Shown: positions 22,335 through 33,166 of the stretch, piece after piece
Layout: every line of letters starts with the position of its first letter
Position numbering within the stretch: position 1 is the first letter of the stretch
Source of the DNA: Liolophura sinensis
Taxonomy: Eukaryota; Mollusca; Polyplacophora; Chitonida; Chitonidae
Length of the DNA stretch: 60,000 nt
Assembly (NCBI RefSeq): GCF_032854445.1
Contig: NC_088295.1
Span: forward strand, 54,791,249-54,851,248
Direction: 5' to 3'
The notes under the pieces: generated by a model
Databases searched by the model: none
The model's input: only the letters and a program-made list of their open reading frames with translations
What the model was told of the DNA's origin: nothing
Translations under genes and position numbers: made by a program

Positions 22335-22737
22335 GCTTAACCGCTTCAGTGACCTAGTGGTTAGAGTATCTGCCTCCAAGCTGTGAGGCCCCAGGATCAA
22401 ACCCAGGTTGGGTCATACCAAAGACTTTGTACTTACTGCTGCTTCGCGTGGTGCTGAGCACTAAGAATTTAGAATAAGGAAACCTGACTGTTTTACCCGG
22501 TGTCAGTATAATGTGACTAGGTGGGGTGTCATTTTTAGTGTCTTTGGCATGATACCTCATTGGTGGCAGCACTTTGGACTCGCCCTGCCACAAGAAGACA
22601 CGATATGTGCACACACACCTATTGACTCCTCGCCATCATATGAGTGAAAAATTGTTAAATACGTTAAACCCAAAGCGTACATACATACACACATACATAC
22701 ATACATACAAACATACATACATACATACATACATACA
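22335..22737 (+). mobile_element. SINE family C (tRNA-derived) with (CATA)n tail
   Basis: tRNA-like head: GACCTAGTGGTTAGAGTATC, GAGGCCCCAGGATCAAACCC. Central domain GGTGTCAGTATAATGTGACT, GGTGGGGTGTCATTTTTAGT, GGCATGATACCTCATTGG, GGCAGCACT. It ends ACGTTAAACCCAAAGCG plus a (CATA)n microsatellite. Direct repeat TATTCTCA (22,327-22,334; 22,738-22,745). The central domain is shared with family B. Confidence 0.82.
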
Positions 22738-22839
22738 TATTCTCAAGTTTATTTGGCTTGGTTAGGTGTCAAACAGTCATATGTACTTTTTGGTTACGTG
22801 ATTAATGGAGAACATGCTGTTTGTGGTGGTGTAATTCAG

Positions 22840-22960
22840 GTTTGTGCAGAGCGATGTCATCCACTGCTGTGGGATGGGGATGATGACTGCGCCCTTTTGG
22901 ACTGGGCCCTCTCAGATTTTCCCACGGAGTCCTTGGAGGCACGTGAACAGCTCTGCTCTG
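22840..22960 (+). CDS. DNMT3: DNMT3 linker exon 1
   Basis: Acceptor GTGTAATTCAG, donor CTG|GTACAA; 121 bp, phase 0 in, 1 out. Product VCAERCHPLLWDGDDDCALL followed by DWALSDFPTESLEAREQLCS. The 'LLDWALSDF' piece corresponds to the conserved W-A-x-x-x-F patch just after PWWP in DNMT3A/B. Confidence 0.85.
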
Positions 22961-23199
22961 GTACAATTTTCATTCTATTTGTGGCTCTAAATGGAGATCT
23001 TATGCAGCCTAATGTTAGTCTGCCCAAAGCTGTGTAGTCTATTGTCCATCCCTGCCTTTATGATGACAATGTTTGAACTAGCTGGTAACATAGTACTTAT
23101 ATAGTTATACACAGGAACAATGGACTATCTGGCTTCATGAATTCAAGTCTCCATTTCTCAGGAAGTTATCACATTGGTAAACTGGCCTATTGATTGATG

Positions 23200-23486
23200 T
23201 TTTATTTATTTATTTATTTATTTATTTGATTGGTGTTTTACGCCAAACTGATGAATATTTCACTGATACGGTGGCGGTCTGTGTTATGGTAACAGGAAAC
23301 CAGGCAGAGCCCGAGGGGAAGCCCATGACCATCCACAGGCTGCTGGCAGATCTTCCAAATGCGACCGGAGAGGAAGCCAACATCAGCTGGTCTTGAACTC
23401 ACGGTAGCTACATTTCATGGAGAGAGCCCTAGGCACCTGGGTTATTGTTCTGCACTAGCATGCTAACCACTAGGCCACAAAGACCC
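23200..23486 (-). mobile_element. SINE family A, near full length
   Basis: Begins with (ATTT)n, then TTGATTGGTGTTTTACGCC, GAATATTTCACTGATACGG, body CCGGAGAGGAAGCC, and ends with the complement of the tRNA-like head (CTAACCACTAGGCCACAAAG). Diverged about 15-20 % from the 5,537 copy. Confidence 0.85.
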
Positions 23487-24177
23487 CTTAATCTTATCTA
23501 CCTGTGTGTGTAATGGAAGCAGTAGTTGGCAGGGCATATAATAGCAGTAGAACGTGGAAATTACAACCTGTGCCAGTTTATAGATTGCTGTACTTTGGAA
23601 GTGGAGATCCAAATCCCTGTGTGATACACAGAGGAAATCCTTCAGCAATATGGTACAGTATGCTGCTGCGACCGAACAGGTTCCAGGAAGAATACGGTAA
23701 ACCGGTACAGGTTTGATAAGCTGGTTGTATCGCATATACACTCCCACAATGAAATTATTGTGGGGGTAAAATTCATGGAATAACCCTGTCCATCTGTCTG
23801 TCTGTCTGTCAGTGTATAGACAAGATTTTGTCCATGTAAAAGTTAACTTACAAAAAAAGTTCTATGTCGGAGAATAGCAATATGAAATCGCAAATTCTCA
23901 AAAAATTTGAACAAAACTGAATTGATGACTGCGGCCTAATTGAGGATTTACCATATGAGCTGAGGTGGTGTGTTATCTCATGATACATCCCAACACTGCA
24001 CTGCCAATGACTGACTGCTTTAACAGCCCATGTGATGTCAACATTTGGATGGTGAACTTGTACATGTTTGGTCTTAGGTACCAGAAGTTCATTTCACCTG
24101 GAGTGTATTTGTGCATGTAACAAAAGGAAAACTTACATTCTCCTTTCATCCTGACAAATACTTGTATATTTTTGAAG

Positions 24178-24303
24178 GTGGCCAGCTCCCCAGCTTTGTC
24201 CTTCAACATTTGATGAGGATTGGCGAAAAGATTGAAGCATTACAAGAAGAGCAGGATCATCAGCGTGAAGTTACCCCCCGTCGTGAATGTGTGAAAGATA
24301 AAG
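24178..24303 (+). CDS. DNMT3: DNMT3 linker exon 2
   Basis: Acceptor TATATTTTTGAAG, donor AAG|GTACGT; 126 bp, phase 1-1. Product (G)GQLPSFVLQHLMRIGEKIE... ending RRECVKDK. It leads into the ADD domain. It is not conserved with vertebrates, but phases on both sides fit only this exon: the split codon with the next exon gives Asp, the first residue of DVCLACDEL. Confidence 0.78.
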
Positions 24304-24309
24304 GTACGT

Positions 24310-27140
24310 CTTGGAGAGTCACACTGCACAATTGAACTAGGTGGCCATTTACAATTGTGTACACAACGTTAAAGTAGCGAAACTGAATTGACAGACCATT
24401 TACATAGAACTCTCTTTGTGCAATTCTTTAGGTGTACAATTTTAGGCAAGAAATTGAAATTCTAAGACTGCCTTTAAAAACATGCTTTAATTGATCCTTG
24501 AGAATGATATGTAGGCATCTAGTACATGTGGCCCCTACCCATGTATATTCATGTACCCTGTTAATGGCCAGTCATTCAAAAGACCATTTGTGAGTCTTCA
24601 TGGTCTAACAGTAATATGTAATTTAATATTTGCTGTGAAGCGAAGGAAAGAGTTCTGAAAAATATTAATTTCTTTGAAATAATTAGCCCAACAGAAAACA
24701 ATTTTGTCTCCATTACTAGTAGATCTTGTCAAATTGCTATGGACTATGAACCCCTGCACTGAAATCAAGACCATTGTTAAAGTGAAAGACAGCACCTGAC
24801 TGATGCTTATGTCCACTGAAAGAAGAATACCATTCAAAGTATCTTAAAGCGGCATTGAATATTTTTTTAGATTTTTTCAACACGGTAAAAGTTCAGGGAA
24901 ACTTCACCTTGTCACAGCTTCAGCGCGTCTCTATTATCGACAGGAAGGTGACATCACGTTGACTCTAGCTCTCTAACATCCAACGTATTTCCTGTATAAT
25001 AGTCTAAGCTGTAGCCTACAGTGTATGATAGATTAAAGTTGTGAAATTCAGCAATGAAGGACCAAGTAATAAATAGCTTTCTCAGAAATTGAACATACTG
25101 GAAGGATATTTCTTCCACTGCTTGGACTGTTCATAGGGTAGGCCTACTATATCGTTTATACAATTTATGAGTAGCCTGTAGATGCATGGCCAGGGTTTAG
25201 GTTGTAGCTCCCGGAAAGGTTCTGCTGGTACCAGTAATTCTGACGCCTATTAAACGTTTTAAAATTACAGTAGGATTGTTGTACAACTGGATTCACACTC
25301 AATTCTGACACAAATGGAAATAAATCTGAACACCACTGAGGGATTCAACTGTCGCTGGATTTTAGGCTTCAGTTTTGCAGTGGCGGCTTCTAAGATGAGA
25401 GCAGTGCTGACCAAGTTATTACAGATGTCAGACAAAGCACATAGGCTTAAACAGGGCGTTTCAATAATTTGACTGTATTTTATGAAAGAAACAGAAAAAA
25501 AATCTCATGCATGCAAGAAAGACAAATGGCAAAATTTAAATTCTTCAATTCTAATAAATTCAGAGAGAAAAAATTGTATCATAAGGTTTAATTAATTTTA
25601 AGCATTGTCGGAAAAGATGCCGTCTTCTCATTTCCATGAAGCTTCGGTATCCCTAGTGAATTTTTCACTGACTGATATTTGTTATTTAGCAACTGCATGC
25701 TAACTAAACGCTAACATTAACGACAAAAAATGTATTTGTATAATTTGAACGTGTCTAAGTAGGCCTAAGGTCTACTGGGGAGTTGAATGTGATTTGGGCT
25801 GAGACGGTATGCTGCTGTCTGACATAATTTGTGATACCATCGTTGAATATTACACGGCTTGTAAATCAACTGATTTTATGTTTGTGGTGGTCCGTAAATG
25901 ATGTCTTATGCAGTAGTTCCATGTTATCGTATGTCACTTCATGGAGTGAATAGGTAAGGCTATGTCACAGCTTAGACTGCGCAATCTGATAGCAACGCGT
26001 TTGATTGGATAAAATTCTCAAGATGGCTGCCTCAATTCACACCAGCCATTTATGCAGTATTGTCATTTTTGTTCTATATGTTATTCGGTGAAATCTCAGT
26101 AACGTAATAAAGTATGATACTTTGTAAAAAGCTGGATTATTTTGTTTTTGAATGAAATATGTTGTAGTCAGTTGCTGTATTTGCCTTTAATACTTTGATA
26201 CTAACCATACTGTTCAGCCTTAAGTTGAACAAGTGAACCAGAAAGCTAGAGAAAGCTTGCCAAACATTGCTGTTGAGTTGGTTGTTTTTACAGAAGCCCT
26301 CTTGGCACCTGTCAGAAATGGAGACATGAAAATTGAAGGTAATAGTCTGCATTTTAGAGATATATGAATGATTACCAAGATTGCACGTTTTAATTCCCCG
26401 CTTACTTACTGGATAGTGAGTACTATTAGATGGTCTGTCAGATACCTGATGACGTGCCCAACCAGCTTACTCCACACCACTACACTCATTCAAGCCACCT
26501 TGAAGTCTCCTTCAATCCACCCAGGAGTCATCCTCATAATATTGTGGAGGAGACTCCAACCCACCAACACTCAGAAGTCTCCCTTCACTCTGGAGTGAAC
26601 CTCCACCCTGGTGTCCTCCACTCTGAAGTTTCCCACTCCCTGGTGCCCCCTTCATCCTGAAGTCTCTCTCACCATGGAGTTTCCTCCACCCTAAAGTCAC
26701 CTCCTTACAACCTTAGTCTCCACCCTCTGGAGTACCCACACCCCTCCTGCAGTGTCATATGCAATACCAGTGAACTTAATGATTGGTTATGGTTAGTGTC
26801 CGAATCTGTCACATTGATTACAAACAAACCGTGATTCTCGTTGCTAATTAGGGTTTGTTCTCCTCTCTGATTGGCTGTTACTGACTTGGCTGCAGCTTTA
26901 GGCTAGGAGATTTCCCAGTGTTCAGTGTGGTGAAAAGCTGTCAGTAGTGTTTGACTCTAGTTTCTGGTTTCTACACATATAACCCTGACCACCATTTTCT
27001 CACATACGGTGTTTAAAGTCAATAAAAATAAACACATGCAAAGGAAAATAATCAAACAGCAACAATAGGCATCATTTTACCTATCAAGTAAATCTTCTTT
27101 ATGAATTAAAGGAGTAGAGAGATGTACCAATCTTCATGGT
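24310..27140. other. DNMT3 intron of about 2.9 kb
   Basis: Largely unique AT-rich sequence. At 26,455-26,750 there is a low-complexity C/T-rich stretch with CCACC, GAAGTCTCC and CTCCACCCTG repeats. No exon, SINE or ORF of note is seen between 24,850 and 26,100. Confidence 0.4.
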
Positions 27141-27171
27141 TTGATGAGCTATGTCTTTGTTTGTGTTGTAG

Positions 27172-27257
27172 ATGTGTGCCTGGCCTGTGATGAGCTGAAC
27201 ACAGAGGTCTGCGTCCAACATCCATTGTTTAGGGGTGGACTCTGTACACCTTGCAAG
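27172..27257 (+). CDS. DNMT3: DNMT3 ADD exon 1 (GATA-like zinc finger)
   Basis: Acceptor TTTGTGTTGTAG, donor AAG|GTAATT; 86 bp, phase 1-0 (residues 558-586). Product (D)VCLACDELNTEVCVQHPLFR then GGLCTPCK. The four cysteines (CxxC...CxxC) form the first zinc site of the ADD domain, followed in vertebrates by a PHD-like finger. The exon end is the founder of the 33-bp repeat beside it. Confidence 0.93.
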
Positions 27258-27612
27258 GTAATTCCTCTACTAATGGCTCACCCTGCAAACCAGTTCTTCA
27301 ACTTGCTATTCACCTGGCAAGTCAATCCTTCTACTTACTGTACCCTGTCTACAGTAATTCCTCTACTTGTCTGTACACCCTGCAAGGTAATTCCCCTACT
27401 TAGCTGTCCACTCTGCAAGGTAATTCCTCTACCTGTCTGTACACTCCATAAGGTAATTTCTCTACTTAGCTGTATGCCCTATTAGGTAATTTCTCTACTT
27501 AGCAGTACACCCTATAAGGTAATTTCTCTACTTAGCTGTACACCCTATAAGGTAATTCCTCTACCTGTCTGTACACCCTGCAAGGTACTTCCTCTACTTA
27601 CATATAGCTGTA
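27240..27612. repeat. 33-bp minisatellite copying the ADD exon end and donor
   Basis: CTGTACACCCTGCAAG|GTAA then TTCCTCTACCT recurs with GT dinucleotides at 27,258 (the real donor), 27,387, 27,420, 27,453, 27,486, 27,519, 27,552 and 27,585; spacing after the second is exactly 33 bp and the first gap is 129 bp. All are multiples of 3. The reading frame stays open from the exon to 27,485. Confidence 0.92.
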
Positions 27613-27734
27613 CACCCTCCAATTTGTAATTTCTTCCTGTGATCAAATGCTAAAATTGTCACCCTTATGACGTCTAGCCACTAATAATCCCCACTAATCC
27701 CATTAAAACCACGGTATATATTTCTTCCTGACAG

Positions 27735-27782
27735 GAGGATTTGATGGACTCCATGTTTGCAATTGAGTCAGATGGCAATAGG
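27735..27782 (+). CDS. DNMT3: DNMT3 ADD exon 2
   Basis: Acceptor TTCTTCCTGACAG, donor AGG|GTGAGT; 48 bp (16 codons: EDLMDSMFAIESDGNR), phase 0-0. It is the short acidic loop between the two ADD zinc fingers, equivalent to the vertebrate stretch ending in ...DGYQ-S. Confidence 0.87.
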
Positions 27783-27825
27783 GTGAGTATTAAAGTTTGT
27801 GGGATTTGAGCTTCATGCATCACGT

Positions 27826-27925
27826 TATATATTTATTTATTTATTTATTGGATTGGTGTTTTACGCTGTACAAAAGAAAATTTCTCTCATACAACGGCGG
27901 CCAACATTATGATGGTCGCTTTATA
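27826..27925 (-). mobile_element. SINE family A, 3' end fragment
   Basis: (ATTT)n followed by GGATTGGTGTTTTACGCTGT, ACAACGGCGGCCAACATTAT. 5'-truncated copy lying 44 bp after a DNMT3 donor. Confidence 0.8.
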
Positions 27926-28041
27926 TACCATACATCACTACTTTCACCTGGCTCTATTACTCTTTGAACAGAAACTTGCAATTTATTAAGTTCTATAGCT
28001 TTTCATTGTCTCAGGTGTAAATAGTGTATACTGTTGTACAG

Positions 28042-28106
28042 GTTTACTGTGCTGTATGTGGAAATGGAGGGGAACAGTTCCTGTGTGACACTCCAGACTG
28101 TGGCAG
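28042..28106 (+). CDS. DNMT3: DNMT3 ADD exon 3 (PHD-like finger)
   Basis: Acceptor TACTGTTGTACAG, donor CAG|GTAAGG; 65 bp, phase 0-2. Product VYCAVCGNGGEQFLCDTPDC then G-R. The CxxC and C...C pattern is the start of the PHD-like finger that binds the unmethylated histone H3 tail in characterised ADD domains. Confidence 0.93.
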
Positions 28107-28364
28107 GTAAGGTCATTTAAGTAAATGACCTAAAAATTACACAATATAAGCATTGGAAAGTTCATTGAAATATTTTTAAGTTTTAACCTGGAATAGGCAG
28201 ATAAGGGAACATTAAAAAAAGTCGAATAAATAAATTAGTAAAATGCTATAGAACAGTGCCCGTGCTTTTAGCGTGCTTGATTGCCTACACTAGATGAAAG
28301 CACAGATGACATATATCTTTTAACATTACAAAACTTGCAGTGTATACATTGTGCTGTATTGTAG

Positions 28365-28419
28365 AGTGTACTGTGTAGGCTGTGTGGAGATCCTGGCTGG
28401 ATTGACTGCTGCTAAACAG
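28365..28419 (+). CDS. DNMT3: DNMT3 ADD exon 4
   Basis: Acceptor GCTGTATTGTAG, donor CAG|GTAAAC; 55 bp, phase 2-0. Product (R)VYCVGCVEILAGLTAAKQ, with the CVGC zinc ligands; it corresponds to the vertebrate '…FCVECVDLLVG…' segment. Confidence 0.93.
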
Positions 28420-29008
28420 GTAAACTACACTTACACGAGGACTGCGTGGAATCCATGCGGTATGTCCTGGTACGCACATTTCTTACATGAATAAATGAGG
28501 GCATAGTTCTTGATAGTTATTAATCATAAAATAGCACACAGGAAGCACATACTGGGTGGGCTGATACCCAGGAGCATTGTGGATTTCTGCCAATTCCCAG
28601 TGCAGCAGAGTAGTAGAGATGACAGAATCATCGATGTTACCCATTTGACAACTGTTTTTCAGTCAGTGAAGCACATGCAATTTCAAAAGTGCCTACCTCC
28701 TGTAATAAGTTGGCACAGGGGCTGAAAGACACCATGTCCGTGGTAACAAAATGAGCTCCCAACATGGGAAAATTTGAAGAATCATCCAATGTAGTTTACC
28801 AGCAGATCTCTCTAGTGATAAGGAAGATGACATTGTAAAAGTGATGTTTATTTGTCATGTCTGCATAACAGTGTATATACATGTAATGACTTTCCACATG
28901 TACACTGGAATCTGGGATGCATGTTTATCACTGATTTCTGAAGGCTTTACGTAGAATTTAAAAATTTACTTTTCCAAGGACAACAGTACTATGTATTTAA
29001 CAGTGAAT

Positions 29009-29280
29009 CAGTTTATTTATTTATTTTTTTATTTGATTGCTGCTTTATGCTGTACTCAAGAATATTTCACTTATGCAACGACAGCCAGCATTATGGTGGG
29101 AGAAAACAGAGCAGTAGCCCGGGGGAAACCCATGACCATCCGTAGATAGAACTTCCCTCTTACGGCCCGAAAGGAGGCCAGCATGAGCTGGACTTGAACT
29201 CACAGCGACTGCATTGGTGAGAGGCTCCTGGGTCATTACTCTGCCCTTGAGCGCTAACCAACTGCGCCACGGAGGCGCCC
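29009..29280 (-). mobile_element. SINE family A, full length
   Basis: Full copy (tail ATTTGATTGCTGCTTTATGC, body CGAAAGGAGGCCAGCATGAG, head end GCGCTAACCAACTGCGCCAC). The 10-bp target-site duplication AACAGTGAAT is at 28,999-29,008 and 29,281-29,290. Confidence 0.9.
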
Positions 29281-29435
29281 AACAGTGAATTAACATCCAC
29301 CAAATAGCTCTCTTAATAATATGTATAATCCACTTCACTGACAAGCATCTACTTGTATCTGTGATTGTACAGAGTCAAAGTGAAACATAGTTCATTGAAT
29401 TTTATTTCATTATTATAAAATGTAAATTGTAACAG

Positions 29436-29561
29436 ATTCGTGAGAAGGATGTCTGGATGTGTTTCCTCTGCTCAGAGCATTCCCCTGAAACCCATGGCCT
29501 ATTGGAGGGCAAGCCAGACTGGAAAAACAACATAATGAATCTCTTTCACTATATGCTACCG
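29436..29561 (+). CDS. DNMT3: DNMT3 ADD exon 5 and bridge to the catalytic domain
   Basis: Acceptor AATTGTAACAG, donor CCG|GTAAGC; 126 bp, phase 0-0. Product IREKDVWMCFLCSEHSPETH and on to 'DWKNNIMNLFHYMLP'. CFLC supplies the last zinc ligands; DW-x(5)-L-F is the conserved helix linking ADD to the methyltransferase domain. Confidence 0.93.
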
Positions 29562-30644
29562 GTAAGCTAGCCATAATGTAGGTCTTTTTTGGTCAGTAGG
29601 CACAAATTAATTTTGTGAACTTTTTTTTGAAACGATTTGTGATATTAAATCAAAATTTGGTACATGGCTTTACCATGACATGCAGCAGATCATTCATTTT
29701 CCCCAAAATTATGGTCATTTTTGTACCTTGGCAGGTTTAGAGACTTTTTTTTGAAAACCTTTTGTCATACCAAATCTTAGTTTATAAATATAGCTGGTAT
29801 ATGTTATAGATCAAGACAGTTTCAGGGCTGTTCCTTCATATCCGCTTAAGTTTGGCACAACACTGCGGCCTTTTTTGTCTTACTTCAGACTTCAACAATT
29901 CCCTGTATTTTTTCCAAGAAGAGAAATATTGAAACTAATTGGAATTTTGTATGTGCTTCAAGACAAAATATAGTCCATTTTGAGTCGTTTCATCCCTTGT
30001 GAACTTTGATATATAAATTTATGATAATTCTGAAGGTTCAAGGATGTCAAACCCACAGGAGACATGAATTGTGCTTGGAATACTTCCAGAACCTTTGTTT
30101 AAATTTAAATACAACGTACAATATGGTCATTGCAAAGAGATACAATTCTGAATGCTCTGTCTGAAATATCTACTTTTTTTTATAACATTGTTGAATAGAA
30201 TATAATGCTTTGAAATTCTTCACTTTTGAAGTTCATTTTTGTAGATGATATTGAGAACTGTGAGGATAGATTCTTATACATGTATGTATATTGGTACACA
30301 TGATGTGATTCACTAATATACACAAGGACTATGTTAGAGTATGCGATGCTAAAACTTGAAGTCAAATAAATGAAGAAAATCAAGACAGTGTTCCAAAAAT
30401 AAATCAGTGTTTTTTGTGTTTTTTTTTCAGATTCAGTTTTCAGTGTAGGCATCTCACGTTGATGATTACACAGGTTTCAGAGTTGACTTTTAATAAATTT
30501 GCAGCTTGTCATCAAAATGTTCCCAGAAATCAAGGTTAAGAAAAACTGAATGTGTTCATGGACAGCCAGTCAAATGTTGACGATCAATGCTATGGTTTCC
30601 TAACAGGAGTTCTCAATGAGATTTGTATATGTGTGTGGTTTTAG
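29562..30644. other. DNMT3 intron, nothing recognised
   Basis: AT-rich unique intron; T-rich stretches near 29,620 and 30,173. No exon is needed by the protein alignment. Confidence 0.45.
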
Positions 30645-30708
30645 GTCTCCTATCCCGAGAAGAAAGGCCCTATCAGAGTTCTGTCTTTATTTGATGGGAT
30701 AGGAACAG
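30645..30708 (+). CDS. DNMT3: DNMT3 methyltransferase exon 1 (motif I)
   Basis: Acceptor TGTGTGGTTTTAG, donor ACAG|GTATGT; 64 bp, phase 0-1. Product VSYPEKKGPIRVLSLFDGIG then T. S-L-F-D-G-I-G-T-G is motif I, which binds S-adenosylmethionine; vertebrate DNMT3A/B have A where this has the first G after I (FDGIATG). Confidence 0.95.
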
Positions 30709-30935
30709 GTATGTATATACACTAATTATAATCGTTGTCAATGTATTCTTCTCTGTGACTGAGAATACTACCTGTGGCGTTATGTCAGCTAGAAGTCAGT
30801 TAAGTCAGGAAGAGTTCACGGGACTGCATGGTGGCCTCCTCGAGGCTTATCGTGGTTTTCTGCAACAGTATAAAATTTAATGTTCTAACAAAAGTGGATA
30901 TTCATTTATGATACAGTATAAAGCACTTGGAAGTG

Positions 30936-30938
<3 letters not shown>

Positions 30939-30968
<30 letters not shown>

Positions 30969-31300
30969 TTTGGTTGGTGTTTTACACTGAACTGATACAT
31001 ATTTCATTTACCTGACAGCAGCGGTGGTGAAATAAGAAATAAGTGAATCTAAAATTTTTTTGGAACCTTTAAAAAGCTGATAAAAGTTTTGATAGTTTTA
31101 TGAAGTTTTTGAGTACATATGTATGGATTTTTTGTAGATAAAAAAAAATTTAACTGTGGCTATGGTAGTTATACTTCAGTAATACAGTTATATGGAAACA
31201 GCCTGGTTTTTTCCCACCATAGTGCTGGCCGCTGTGGTATAAGTGAAATATTCTTGAGTACGTCGTAAAACACCAATCAAATAAATAAATAAATAACGGT
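30939..31300. mobile_element. two SINE family A fragments in opposite orientation
   Basis: 30,939-31,010 (- strand): (ATTT)n, GGTTGGTGTTTTACACTGAA. 31,203-31,297 (+ strand): CCCACCATAGTGCTGGCCGC, TATTCTTGAGTACGTCGTAA, CACCAATCAAATAAATAAAT. Both are 5'-truncated and could pair in the transcript over the shared 3' part. Confidence 0.78.
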
Positions 31301-31366
31301 GTGTCAAAACAGTTTTTATATTTTTTGACTTAATTGTTAATATTTATACACATTTTCATCATTCAG

Positions 31367-31512
31367 GAAAATATGTGCTTGATTTACTGGGTATTGACGT
31401 AGAGGTGTATTACGCCAGCGAGATAGATGAATGTGCTATTGCAGTAACGAAAAGTAACTTGACTGGGAACATCATCCAGCTCGGAAATGTAAGAGACATT
31501 ACAATGGAAAAG
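31367..31512 (+). CDS. DNMT3: DNMT3 methyltransferase exon 2 (motifs II-III)
   Basis: Acceptor TTCATCATTCAG, donor AAG|GTAGGC; 146 bp, phase 1-0. Product (G)KYVLDLLGIDVEVYYASEID and 'GNVRDITMEK'. Y-x-A-S-E-I is motif II, whose Glu binds the SAM ribose, and G-N-V-R-D-I is motif III. Confidence 0.95.
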
Positions 31513-31546
31513 GTAGGCGGACTGCAGGCAGACTTTTCTCCATTAT

Positions 31547-31725
31547 CCAGCTCATGCTGGCTTCCTCTCCGGCCGTAAGTGGGAAGGTCTGTCAGCAACC
31601 TGCAGATGGTCGTGGGTTTCCCCGGGCTCTGCCCGGTTTCCTCCCACCATAATGCTGGCCGCCGTCGTATAAGTGAAATATTCTTGAGTACGGCGTAAAA
31701 CACCAATCAAATAAATAAATAAAAA
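31547..31725 (+). mobile_element. SINE family A, 5'-truncated, with clean 12-bp TSD
   Basis: Starts CCAGCTCATGCTGGCTTCC and ends AAACACCAATCAAATAAATA. It is flanked by TTTCTCCATTAT at 31,535-31,546 and 31,726-31,737. The low divergence from the family consensus suggests a young insertion, only 34 bp downstream of a DNMT3 splice donor. Confidence 0.93.
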
Positions 31726-32031
31726 TTTCTCCATTATACAGAGATAGTAGGGAAGCTACAGTTCTTCCTGTTAACACATCAGTTGTGACTTTTGGTCAGT
31801 TGATTTAATCTTGAGACCTGATAGTGATTTTCTGCCAACTTAAAGATTATTACTTTTTAGTGACACCAAATATAGATGTTAACTTGTGTTAACGTGCAAG
31901 TTCTATGGTTGTTGATTTAGCTGCAGTTTTGATTTAGATGGAAAGATTCACTATCTTGAGAATCAATTCATTGATAGCCATATGTTCTTGTTTATACAGT
32001 GTGACATTTGAAAGTTCACTTGCACTTACAG

Positions 32032-32122
32032 CTTAAGTCTCTCGGCCACATTGACTTGCTGGTAGGTGGTTCTCCCTGCAATGACCTGTCCCTCTGTAAC
32101 CCAGGACGTAAAGGCCTGTATA
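32032..32122 (+). CDS. DNMT3: DNMT3 methyltransferase exon 3 (catalytic PCN loop)
   Basis: Acceptor TGCACTTACAG, donor ATA|GTAAGA; 91 bp, phase 0-1. Product [20 protein letters not shown] then [16 protein letters not shown] is motif IV; Cys770 of the model is the nucleophile that attacks C6 of the target cytosine. The loop N-P-x-R-K-G-L-Y is identical to vertebrate DNMT3. Confidence 0.97.
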
Positions 32123-32289
32123 GTAAGAACAACTCAAATATCTGTCGGTAACTATACTGTAAATTCCTATATACAAATAAATATGTAATGTATAATACAT
32201 TTATCAAGATTTTTATCTGTTACTGGTTTTCGAAACTTAACAGACTTGGGACCATGTCATGTTTTCAGATGGAACCAATTCACTATTAT

Positions 32290-32520
32290 ATCTTATTTAT
32301 TATGTTTTTATTTGATTGGAGTTTTATGCAGTTCTCAAGAATATTTCACTTCTATGATGGGAGCCAGTATTATGGTGGGAGGAAACAAGACAGATCTTGG
32401 GAGAAACCCACAACCATTCCCAGGATGCTGTCAGACCTTCCTATGTATGACCGGAGTGGAAGCCAGCATGAGCTGCATGAACTTCAACTCACCGTGATCA
32501 CATTGGTGAGAGACTTCTGA
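32290..32520 (-). mobile_element. SINE family A, diverged
   Basis: ATTTGATTGGAGTTTTATGC, CAAGAATATTTCACTTCTAT, GACCGGAGTGGAAGCCAGC, ending TTGGTGAGAGACTTCTGAG. It ends 18 bp before the acceptor of the next DNMT3 exon. Confidence 0.78.
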
Positions 32521-32538
32521 GTCACATTATATTTTCAG

Positions 32539-32681
32539 ACGGAACAGGTCCGCTGTTTTTCCAGTTCCTTCGAATACGAAACCTTCTTGTTAAGATGAAC
32601 AATGGCAGCTTCTTCTGGCTGTTTGAAAACGTTGCCTCCATGCCATGCGTTGTCAAGGAGCATATATCATCAACTTTCAAG
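32539..32681 (+). CDS. DNMT3: DNMT3 methyltransferase exon 4 (ENV motif)
   Basis: Acceptor ATTATATTTTCAG, donor AAG|GTATTA; 143 bp, phase 1-0. Product (N)GTGPLFFQFLRIRNLLVKMN and 'FFWLFENVASMPCVVKEHIS'. F-E-N-V is motif VI; Glu814 protonates cytosine N3. The L-F-F-x-F helix is the hydrophobic FF interface that in vertebrates mediates DNMT3A-DNMT3L and homotetramer contacts. Confidence 0.96.
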
Positions 32682-33166
32682 GTATTAAAACATGCCCAGT
32701 ATTATGTTAGTGGGGTTTACCACCATACCTACCCAAGAGGTGACATTTTGAATCTAGATTCTAGTAAAACATACACTTACGTTCAATGTGCAGAATTGAT
32801 ACTGATTTGCCAACACAATGTCTGTTCTGTGGAGAGGTCTAAGGAATATGTATTTGTACAAATTTTCGTCGTAATATTTCTGTGTGTTTACATGTATATG
32901 TTGTTTAGAGATTGTATGACACATTAAAATGGCCACAGCTGTATATACACATATTGGAATGCAAGTTCAAAGCCAAAACCATCCAAGTTGTCATGGGTGT
33001 GAAAATATCATTGTCTTCCAAACCTCTTGAGTTTCAGTCAAGCTCCCATTTCCTTCTTGTCCTTGAGCAGGCGGCACACAGAACTACCGAGTAATGTTAC
33101 CTTTCTGCTGAACTGTACGTTGAGGTCATGGCTTCATTAGCTGTTTAAATTTCCGTGATGTTGTAG

